Assembly (NCBI GenBank): GCA_904066235.2
Contig: CAJFCV020000002.1
Location: 3,410,001-3,474,000, forward strand
Source of the DNA: Bursaphelenchus xylophilus
Taxonomy: Eukaryota; Nematoda; Chromadorea; Rhabditida; Aphelenchoididae
Direction of reading: 5' to 3'
DNA length: 64,000 nucleotides
Numbering within the stretch: position 1 is the first letter of the stretch; every line of letters begins with the position of its first letter. Of this stretch, positions 48,144 to 58,000 are shown in pieces. The position numbers were made by a program, and so were the translations under genes. The notes below the pieces were generated by a model. It saw only the letters and a program-made list of their open reading frames with translations. It was not told where the DNA came from and did no database searches.

Positions 48144-49974
48144 ACTAAAATCGAGAAAAACTATATTATCCATAACAAAATCGGACTGAAATTGGGTCAA
48201 ACCGGCTTGAAAAGGGGGCGAAGGAGGATTTGGAACTCGTATTTTAGCAGGAGAAATCAGAAAATTCATAAATATTACCTAAAATTGTCAAAAATAGAGA
48301 AAAGTTATATTACCCATGGCGAATTAGGTATTAAAACCTTGAAAATGATCAAAAAAATCGATGTAACAATGATTTCGCGGTTCTAAAACCGTATTTTAGA
48401 CATCTTTCGCCCTCGAAATGACAAAAATTTCGGAGAAATTCGTCATTTTCCAAAAATCCAGAAAATACGTCATCATGACACATTTATCTTCCATTATACG
48501 AATGAAATTTTTTTAAATACCTAGTAGATATCTAAAGTTGGTGTTTCACGCTCATTTTCAAAGCTGAAACTTGTGTATGCCAACAGTTTTCAGCATCAGA
48601 TGACGGATTTTCTAGACAGAAACTGAAAAATGAAAGAAAATTGCACTGTGCGAGAAAAATTTCAGTTTGCACAGTGCAATGAGCGAAAATAGTGCAAAAA
48701 TGAGAGCGCACTGTGCAGCGATTTTAATTTTTGGCACAGTGCGGTGATTTTTTGCCCGTTTTGCACTGTGCTGAAAAAATAGTGAGTAAAAGTTGTAAAA
48801 TATAGGTTAAAGATATTTTTTAAAACATCATGTACCACTTTTCATCCATTTCACACCTGTTTTGATCAAAATTTTTCTGAATCGCAACAAAAATTATATT
48901 ACACTTGACAAAAAAAAAACTCAAATTAGTCCTACAAGAATTTTTTGATACGTGAAAAATCTTATAAAACTCTGGGTTATCGAATATTTCATTCTTATCA
49001 ACTGCAAAAAGCGGGAAAAATCGCTTTCGTTTGGAGAAAAAGCAGGGGGAAAGATCATGTGAAAAAAATGTTTTTTTAGACAACAAACTTTTTCAGTTGG
49101 GTCCGAACTTTGTTTTTCATTACTCTGAGGTCATTTTGAGATAGGCTTTTTGCGGATTCAGAAAGAATAATTAGAAAAAAATGGAAAAATGACCTAAAAT
49201 TATATTATCCATGGAAAATTTGATATAAAACCCGGAAAAATGTGCTTAAAATGTGTTCTGAAATATTGTAGAGATCAAATTTGGTGTGATAAAGGTCGAA
49301 ATCACAAAATTTTAACAAAAATTGGACAAGGTCAAAAAAAATTTTTCTAAAATTATATTGTCCATGACAAAATTGATGTAATATGAGGTATAAAAGACCT
49401 TAATAGAGCTGGAAAATAATTTAGAACCTGTATTCTTGCAGAATTATTTTAAAAAGCTCCAAACATTACCTAAAATTATATTATCCATGGCAAGATTTAC
49501 CAAAATCCGGGATTTTTAGGATATTTTTGAAGATTATCTGGCCAAAACGCTTCAAAAAGCCATTTTAAAGGCCAAATGTCCCAAAGACCTTCGTTTTGAT
49601 TTATGAAACACACAAAAAGCATTTGAAAATTTGGTCTAACGACTTGAAATTACCTAAAAAATTGATGGATTTTAGTGAAGAAATTAAAAAATCCATCGGA
49701 AAGACCTTTTATAACGGGTCATTTTGTAAAAGAGAGAAAACAATATTGATTATGAGGCTGGCCAGCTGCGAGAGGTCATTTCGACAGGTCGGGCAAAGTG
49801 CGCTTTCCAAACGAAAGCGGCGGAAAAATATTTTTTATTTTTGATCCATCCACATTGTTGGACTTTTATTGTTGTTCTTCGAAAGTACGTATGTTTTCTT
49901 TGAACACTGGAAAGGTTCGGTATCAGATGAAAAGTGATCATTGAGTTCAAGCTCGTTGAGAATATTAGTGTTTC
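48144..49974. other. Spacer upstream of TMLHE, no gene seen
   Basis: Holds an inverted-repeat element at 48458-48616, a few GCACNGTGC palindromes (48640-48770) and repeated TTATATTATCCATG motifs at 48305, 48894, 49200, 49353 and 49476. No coding exon recognised. Confidence 0.5.
48458..48616. mobile_element. MITE with GATGACGGATTTTCTAGA ends, upstream of TMLHE
   Basis: TCCAGAAAATACGTCATCATG is mirrored by CAGATGACGGATTTTCTAGA. Same family and size as 38106-38268. Confidence 0.6.
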
Positions 49975-50490
49975 CATGAAGTGCATGGACGTTTGGAATT
50001 TTCTGCTTTGGCACGGTGCATTTTGAACCTTTCCCGACGCTTGTCGCCAACGCACAGTGCATTTTCTCATTTTCGCACAGTGCAAACCTCAAAAAAGCCA
50101 TTTGCACTGTGCAAATTCTTCAGCGACGCGGTTGAGAGAATTTATTTACGTCGCAGCGATATTGCAAATGCTTTTTTGCGGTTTGCACTGTGCGAAAAAC
50201 TTACGCCGCAGCGATGTTTCAAATGCACTGTGCAAAAACCAAAAAATGAATGATGAATGCACGGTGCAATTTCTCTTTCGCACGGTGCATTTTGAACTTT
50301 TTCCCACGCTTGTCGCAAACGCACAGTGCGTTTTGAGCTTTTCGCACAGTGCAAACCTCAAAAAAGCCATTTGCACTGTGCAAATTCCTGACGCCGACGC
50401 AGCGGCATGGTTGAAACTTTCCAGCGATTTTTCACCGTACAGTGCAAAAACAAAAAAAAGTGAAATGCACTGTGCAAAACGGGGTTTTTA
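49975..50490. repeat. Partial copy of the palindrome-rich long-TIR element
   Basis: Starts 'gaagtgcatggacgtttgg' and follows the same order as 10805-11300: palindromes, 'ttgaacctttcccgacgctt', GTCGCCAACGCACAGTGC, AAAAAAGCCATTTGCAC and CGTCGCAGCGA. The opposite terminus is missing. Confidence 0.65.
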
Positions 50491-50596
50491 CAATCACAGT
50501 TTTATTCAAATTCTAAAAAGGCGATTACAAAACCTCATCAAAAAATCAAAAATTAGCGGTGATACTGTCTGGTATGATTAGTGGGGTTGGCTACGT

Positions 50597-52292
50597 TTAT
50601 AACTCGTCGCTTTTGCTGGTCAGCAGTTTGCTGCAGAGTATCGTCTGAAACAGAAACTTATTGTAAGTGTACATTGGCGGACTTGATCCAGCGGGAAAAA
50701 CGTACCATTTTGCATCCGGGAAGTATCAAAAACGCAGCAAAATACCCCCTTTCCAAATGAAAAGACCGATTTCAAAAGCGCGTCTCTTTTTTCGAGGGAA
50801 AGGGCGCTCACGTCAAAACAATTCTTTCAGAAAATTGAAAAAACAAGGAACCTCGGATCATTGATTTTTTGCGAAGTGCCACAGAATTATCGAGCTTGAA
50901 AAATTATTTTCCTCTTCGAAAAAATATTTTTCTCGAAATTCTCTGGGAAAGTTTTCTTTTGTGACCCGATAATTCAGCGACATTTCGTCAAAAATCAATG
51001 ATCCGAGGTTCCTTGTTTTTTCACTTTTTCTTTGACGTGGCGCTTGAAACCGGAGCCTTCTCACTTGGAAAAGGGGGTATTTTGCTGCGTTTTTGATACT
51101 TCCCAGAAGCAAAATGGTACGTTTTTACCACTGGATCAAGTCCGCCACTGTACGCCATGTGATGAGTCTTGGGTTGTCTCAGACTTACTCCTGTGTATGC
51201 AGTACCATGTTGTGCAATGTCCTTTGCATACCATTTCCCATCACCCGCGTCCATCTCGTAGAAATAAGTTTTGTCAGTGGGGACGGCGGTTGGCAAAGCG
51301 TCGCCATCAAAGGGGGCGTAGGAGACTACATGCTTGAAGTCTGCGGTGCCCACCCACTCAATTGTGGGCGGCTTCTGTGGAGATGCAGTTGCTGGAACAG
51401 TCACTTTGAGTCCAATGGCAATACGGCCATTTGTCAAGTGGTTTTTGGACGTTTGCAGAAGCTCTGCAATGACATGTATGGATGTACATAACAAAAACGT
51501 TTAAAAACTATAAGGTGTGCTGGCGGGAGAGAGAAGAAGATGAGCGGTTTTAAACCGCCCGTTTTGAAAAACGAAAAGTAGGATGTGACGTGTTATACAA
51601 TGGCTGGACGGTCAACGGCACCCTTTGTGATATATAGGATGCCCGATTAAAAAAAATCAATAAAAAGCATCTTTCTTACCGTATAGCTGCAAATAATTTA
51701 AAATATCCGGGATGTATCCGAACTTGAATCCTTTGCAGAAATTGTCAGTCTGTGTTAAGTCGACCCCACGTTTGAATTTGTCATACTAAAAACGGGTTGT
51801 TACGGTTTATGATGAGTAAAAACTGAGGTGTAATGACCCTGAGAACGGACATAATCATAGCATTATCGATGTTACAATGGCGGATCTGAACCAGTTGCAA
51901 AGAACGTACCATTGTGCACCCGGGAAGCATAAAAAATGCAGCAAAATACCTCCCTCTACAAATGTAGAAACCCCGATTTCAAAAGCGCGTCTCTTTTTGT
52001 GAGGGAAAGGGCTTGCTTTTGAAACCGGAGTCTTTTCAGTTGGAGAGTGACTTATTTTGCTACATTTTTGATACTTCCCGCATGCAAAATGGTGCGTTTT
52101 TTGCCACTGGATCACGTCCGCCGCGTTACACCAACCCAAACTTACGGCATATTCGATTTTCGGCGGCTGCAGACCATCGGTGGTTGAAGGGGCTTTCAAA
52201 GACTGTTGAGCAAAAGGGATTGGCTCGGAGTGTACGACGAGGACCATAGACAGCATGGAGAGCAACACGCAGAGATTAATCGAGCTCTTCAT
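50597..52292 (-). CDS. Secreted C-type-lectin-like protein ending in SDEL
   Basis: Four exons on the minus strand (52292-52146, 51785-51680, 51463-51189, 50644-50597) join in frame to 191 residues. A signal peptide (MKSSINLCVLLSMLSMVLVV) is followed by a domain with the C-type lectin order: FCKGFKFGYIPDI, then RIAIGLKV, IEWVGTADFKHVVSYAPF, DAGDGKWYAKD and a late ILCSK. Several canonical cysteines and the usual calcium-site residues are not evident, so sugar binding cannot be assumed. The last four residues, SDEL, resemble an ER-retrieval signal. Introns 1 and 3 are each largely one foldback element. The exon structure is strong and the family call moderate. Confidence 0.6.
50669..51153. mobile_element. 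Nested foldback element in lectin-like gene intron 3
   Basis: TGGCGGACTTGATCCAG at the left is mirrored by CTGGATCAAGTCCGCCA at the right, with long arms through GCAAAATACCCCCTTT. A second palindrome ('aaggaacctcggatcattga' / 'tcaatgatccgaggttcctt') occupies the middle. 485 bp. Confidence 0.8.
51873..52129. mobile_element. Foldback MITE in lectin-like gene intron 1
   Basis: 'atggcggatctgaaccagtt' and 'ccactggatcacgtccgccg' form the ends, with 'gggaagcataaaaaatgcag' mirrored inside. Same family as 50669, 53433 and 63762. Confidence 0.75.
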
Positions 52293-52339
52293 TGTTTTTA
52301 TTTACCAACAAACCTCAGCTTTGAAAGTGAAACTTAAAA

Positions 52340-52672
52340 GGGAAGTACAAGTGCGACGCTCAGATTTTCTTTCAATTTTGTACACACGCCAGATAAATGC
52401 CACATATCAATTCCTGAAAGTTTTGGCTCGCCCTTTACAGGCGCAGCCGAGGTATATTCGCTGATATTTTTGGCCGAGAGAGGGCGCGAAACGCGGAGTG
52501 CGATCAGTGATAAAAACCTTTTTGGCCGCATCTTTGCCGGTTTCGCAAAAAATTGACTTTTTGTGGGAAGATTACTCGCTACAGTAGAAATAACCATGAA
52601 ACTCCTAAAAACAATTCTAAATTGGTGTCAACTTTCATCTAAACCTGAGCGTCGCACTTGGAGTGCTTCCCC
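52340..52672. mobile_element. AAGTGCGACGCTCAG-family TIR element, intergenic copy
   Basis: The left end GGGAAGTAC-AAGTGCGACG and the right end CGTCGCACTTGGAGTGCTTCC are inverted repeats. The interior 'catctttgccggtttcgcaa' matches other copies. This is the best-preserved copy in the window. Confidence 0.8.
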
Positions 52673-53006
52673 TATAGTGAAAGCCACTCTGACAGAGGAC
52701 TTTTAAACAGGTATTGCGGCCCTGTTTCGATTGATATTAACAGAGAATATCAATTTTATACAGCTCCTTTGATTTTTGACGGTGGTTTTTTTCGAAGCAA
52801 GCGATGACATATGAGGGTTGGTAACATTTGTAGAAGCTAATATTATTTTTGGGCATTGTAATACCAAAGTATTGTCTTATTATGATAGTTTTTATTACCA
52901 CCTCACATTCCTTGAATCGTAAGAAATATTTATTCATATTTGGCGTACAAAAACAACAAAGAATTTTTGCAGAAACTCAGTCCGTCCTGTTCATAATGGA
53001 CATTAC
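52673..53006. other. Short spacer, no gene seen
   Basis: AT-rich spacer between the element at 52340-52672 and the UGT stop codon. Probably includes the UGT 3' UTR. Confidence 0.4.
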
Positions 53007-54593
53007 CTAATGTTTCTTCTGCTTCTCCTTTTTCTCCACTTTTTTCCGCCAACACATTGTTCGGAGGAATGTCCGGAGGATGATGTAAGAAATAAATATC
53101 GCAAAGAAAAGACCCGTTACAACGATCAAAAAGAAGTCCAGATGACTGACTTCCAAGAACAATAACAAGCCCTGAGGGCGTTTCGAAGGCCTGATCAGTG
53201 AAGCCGAGCCATGGCGGGCGACTAATTCAATGGCGTTGAGGACGCGTTCAAAAGCGGAGCCGGGACGACTTTTCAACTCTTTGGCGAACTAAAAAATTAG
53301 ATGATGATAAAAACTTGTTCAAGTTCAAAACCACAAAGGTTGTTCATTAATTTTTGTCCATGAATTAAGAAGATTTTAAAGTGCAAACGGATGTCGCTAC
53401 GACCTTTTGAAGTAGGGCCCTTTTACCCCGTGTTTTTCAGTTGAAAATGATTGAGAAATTTCGATTTTTTTCGGTTGAAAATCAGCCTTTGATCTAAGGA
53501 TCTGATCTATAATAGTGCAAAAAACGTACCATCTTGCCTCCGGGAAGTATGAAAAATGCAGTAAAATACTTCCTTCTCCAACCAAAAAATCTCAGTTTCG
53601 GAGCGGGCGCGCTTTTGAAAGCGGAGTCGTTTAACTTGGAGAGGGAGGAATTTTGCTGTGTTTTTGATACTTCCCGGATGCAAAATGGTACGTCTTTTGC
53701 CACTAGACCAGATCCTTAGATCAGACCCTGATTTTCAATCGAAAAAATTCGAAATTTCTCAATCATTTTCAACTGAAAAAAACTGGATCGCCACTGTATG
53801 GGATTTAGCCAGACAAAAAAGCGAAAAAATTGTTTTATTTTCTCTCCAATGTTCCCCAATTGACGACGTTCAACTTACATTTTCCGCTTTTTTCTTGTAA
53901 ATCGGAGTGTCCAGCAGTTTTTTCATCGCACCCAGCAGCGTCTTCTCATCCAATTTGTCCTTATTCAGCATCAATCCCGCTCCTCTTTGCTCCACATTCC
54001 ACAAATTTTTATAATTCACTCCATACAAGGGTACCCCCAGAATCGGAACTCCATAGGTCAGCGCCTCCAAAATACTGGAACTTCCGCCATTCGTTACAAG
54101 CAATTTGCAACGACGATGAGCGAGCAGGTCGTTTTGTGGGATAAACGTTGTCACATTTATGTGAGACGGCATGTTTTCGAGATCAACGCCCTTCAAGGAC
54201 AGGTTCGTCCCGATCCGCCAGTAAATCCGGAATTTTGTGAGCTTGGATAGGGCTCCAACGAACGCTTTGACAAGGGCTGGAGGCATTGCAGAGCCGTCAA
54301 CATTGGCACCGAGTTGGACGATGATTAAGCCGGCGGGCGCTGAGGAAATGGAGGTGTTCCAGGGCTGAAAACAAGGATTTTTTGATGAGAAATTGAATGG
54401 AAGAACTTGGCGTGGTTCCGACCGTTAATTCGTTGATTTTAAAAGGAGAAAAAATTGCTTTACTCACATAAAACAACGGCTTTGGAAAGTCAATGTGAGC
54501 TCCGCCAACTGGGATCACATGGCTTGGCCAGGAATGTCCCGATTCCAGGAATGGATCGCTGTTTACCAAATATAACTCGGCGTTCTGTTTAAT
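53007..54593 (-). CDS. UDP-glycosyltransferase, C-terminal half
   Basis: ER membrane enzyme transferring sugar from a UDP-sugar to small lipophilic substrates. Three exons (54593-54468, 54364-53879, 53288-53007) give the last 297 residues. The first carries the pre-hinge motif LVNSDPFLESG..PVGGAHI. The second has the donor-binding signature HRRCKLLVTNGGSSSILEAL, with GVPILGVPLYG following. The third has a C-terminal membrane segment (FFLIVVTGLFFAIFISYIIL) and a Lys-rich cytosolic tail ending KQKKH, a KxKxx-type retrieval signal. The N-terminal acceptor-binding half is absent. Immediately upstream lie a MITE and the 8.8-kb retrotransposon, and the window ends before any further exon. This is either a gene with a very long intron or a gene cut by the insertion. 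Confidence 0.85.
53433..53780. mobile_element. Foldback element in UGT intron, extended arms
   Basis: Inner part matches the 51873 family (CGGGAAGTATGAAAAATGCAG mirrored at 53659). Outside it a further arm of about 70 bp ('ttttcagttgaaaatgattg' mirrored by 'caatcattttcaactgaaaa') makes a larger palindrome. Confidence 0.75.
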
Positions 54594-54741
54594 CTGAAAT
54601 TTGAAAGGATTTTGATACACGGAATATGTTTCGGTATGATTCAAGTCTCGAAATTTGGGTTTTTCAGGCTGTCGGGAAAATAATGTGTATTTGTCGCGCC
54701 TTGAAATCGACCAATCGCTTTGCGACGGCTTACCGCGGCGA

Positions 54742-55087
54742 TGTCGCCGCGACTCCGTGCGCTCGACAATGATAATTATTGTACTCCGTTGTACAATAAT
54801 TTAAGATGTTGGTAACTCGATTGTTGACCAAACTTTATTCAAAACCTCAAACTTGGGTTAATAAACCAAAACAAAAAATATTCCCGATATATAATGAAAT
54901 CGACAATTAAATATATAGAATATATAAAAATAAAGATCAAAAATTTATATAAAGAAATCGAGACGGCCCTATCCCGAAATTTGGCCTATCTAATTTTTAA
55001 ATCTATTGGAAAGAAATTTTTTGGGAAAAGAAATTTTTGACGCACTTTACAGCAGGCGTCTTTAGGCTTTTCGCGGTGGTCGCGACA
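54742..55087 (-). repeat. 3' LTR of the Bel/Pao element
   Basis: 346 bp, TGTCGC...GCGACA. On the element strand an AATAAA lies at 54839-54834. The pol-env frame ends inside it at 55062. Confidence 0.93.
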
Positions 55088-58000
55088 CTCCGCGCGCGAG
55101 AAGTTGCCTTATTTTGACAGATCTCCTCGGCAGTTCTGCCCTTTGGAAGACTATTCCAAGCGGGGTTTCTTCATTGGGCCTTTGGGATGACCTCCGGTTG
55201 TTTTTCCTCTTTCGTCGGAGAGGATTTTTCTTCCTGGCATTCCTCCTTGGCATCTTGAGTTGGATCTTCTTTTCTGCGGTGAAGTTGTTTAGGATCGACG
55301 TAACTGTGTATAGCGAGACTAGTCCCGCACAGATTGACCACCACAACCGTAAGTAAGGCAGAATTGGAGAGACGATGATTTCTGTGATTTCTTCTCTCCA
55401 CGTCTTTGATGATCTCCTGACGATTGGCTTAGAAAAGGACTCGATGAGGTCGTTGTGTGATTTCAAGTATTCTTTTACCAACATTTCGTCCAGCCACGGG
55501 GTGGTGAGGGAATGGCCCTTCTTGAAGACGAATTCTTTGGTGAGAACTTGCACTTCTTCTCGTTCGTCTGTTACAACGTTAATCGGTTGGAGATATCCTT
55601 GTGTTGATCTGAAGTATTTGCCGTTATGTCGGACAACTCGTTCCGTATCTGTGAAAAGGCCTGACGGATTCAAATGTAATTCCTCCGTAACTGGGTCCAA
55701 GAACATTATCCCTTTTCCATCTACGTTGACTTTTATTCTAAATTCTCTGGTCTCTTCTTGTTGGAAGTGTACTTTTTCATCCGGCACTGTGGTGCAAAAG
55801 GTAATACTCACGATGCCGTGCCCTACTGATTGTACTTTTACGTCTGTTCGGTTGAGAAGTCTTTGGGCGAATTCGGCTGGTTTGCTCGCTATTAATTGAT
55901 TCAATATCTGGCCTTGTTGGTTGATTTCGTCACATAGGATCCTTGTTGTGTTCTGGAGATCTACTAGGTTGACGTGACTCGCGAACTGTTTTTCTGCTGT
56001 TGTCAAATCTCTTTTCTTGGGTGACGTATTCTTCTCAAATTGGAACGGGACTCCTTGATCCGATATCCAGAGCTTATCTTGGCACGACACTGTTCTCTTA
56101 TTTGAAAAGGTCAGCATCAGTTCCTCTTCTTCAGATATGAACGTCTGGTTGTTTTTAACTCCCTTAACAGTTGATGCTTTTATGTATGGACAGTTTTGTG
56201 TTGTGTTGTGAATCCATACCACCATCCGATCGTCTTTGGTTCGGCATTGGTTGTCTTCATATTTACAGTTGGTTAGGTCTATTCTTGGGCATACTGCTTC
56301 TGTCGATCCGAAATGAGCGAGAACTAGTGTCGACAGTACTTTACAAACTCCAAATTCTTCGTCTCTCCTGTTGAGGAGACTCATAAACCTATTTGGGATA
56401 TCAGAGAGCTCTGGTCTTGTGTTGGTCTTCAGATCTTCTCCATGCATAGATAGTGAACCGTATATACATTTTCGGGTTTCCTTCATTCTCCAGCATTCTT
56501 CGGCACTTAATTCCGATTTCTCAATTATCTCTTCTTCACTTCTTTCAAACCCATAGATGTCAGTCCACGAAGTTATTTTGTGGAGTTCAGCTGAGCAAAT
56601 ATATGCCTTTGTCTTGTATTCTACGTGATTCGCTTGATACACCACCACGGTTGTTGGGGTAAGATTTTCCATATAAGGAACCGAACATGCGCGCATTGGT
56701 GTCGGTCGCCAGTAAACTGGCCTTGTATCCATGGGGCAGAAATTGTAGCCCTCGCTTGGGTAGATTAGCATGAAAACAATTGACAACACCATTAACACGG
56801 TGTTTATTGACAGGAGGTTGAATTGTTCTGAGGCCAGATTCAATTTCTTTGTTCTCGGTGATCTTCGAGGTGCCGGTATTTCGACATCCGGTTGTGGTAG
56901 TAACTCTTTCAGCCAATCTGTGTCTTCGCTTGGTGTGATTTCCAGGCTGTAGAGTTGAGTGATGTTCCTTTTTATGATTTTTCTGGAGGTTTCGGCTGGA
57001 TAATTCTTCAAGTTATCCGCCACTAAGACATCGGCAGTTCTCACGATACCGTCACGGCCTTCGTTTAGGTGTTGGATCCTTCCTAATTTCCATTGCTGTC
57101 TTGGTAAGGTGGGGTCCGCGACTAATGTCAATTCTCCTACAATTGGGGTTCTTCTTATCCCATTGTTCCGTTTTTTCGAATTCTTCTCGGCTAGATATTG
57201 AAGATAATGTTTTATCCAGAACGTCTTGAACTTTTCTAATCTTGCCTCTATTCTATTTTTCTTCTTTCGTAGAGTTTCTTGTAGATTTTCTCGTTCTACG
57301 TAAGTTGGGTCTCTTTCTTCTTCTTCTGGTTCATCTCCTTCACTGTCTCCTTCGTAGTCTGATCGGACACCGATAAAGTCGAAAGGTTTTATCGCTCGAA
57401 GATCGTTAACGTCGTCAGATTGTGCGGTGAGAGGTCTGGAATTTACCACTTCTTCCGATCGGGATATCAACGTTCGGAACTCTTCAATGTCCAATTTGGA
57501 TTTTGTTCCGGAGTTTTTCATTGCTCTTTTTAACTCTGCGATAATCCTTTCGTACGAAGCGCCCTCCCAAGGACACCTTGGTGTGATAAAACTCCAACAA
57601 AAATTTTGATTAGTCTGGTGGGTTTTCTGAAGGAAGTCTTTGGCGGCGCACAGTGAGGGGTGATTGTCACTCAAGATTTGTGAAGGGGGTCCTCTTCGTG
57701 AAATGAATCTTGTAAAACCGTGGATAATATCAGTGGTTTGCAAGCTGGCTATAACTTCTGTATGGAGGACTCGATATTTGAGACACGAAAAAATCAGGAC
57801 ATGAACATCTTCGTGGTCTTTCACCTTGAAGGGTCCACAGGTGTCAACTCCGACGGCATCGAACGGGATCCCTTGTGTACACCGTGTTTGGGGGAGTGGT
57901 GCGAAAGGGGGAAATTCGAAGGGTTTTGACTTTTGACGCTTACAAAAACTACAAGTTTTGATGGTTTTCCTCACAAAGCTTCTTTTTACCCAATATTTGG

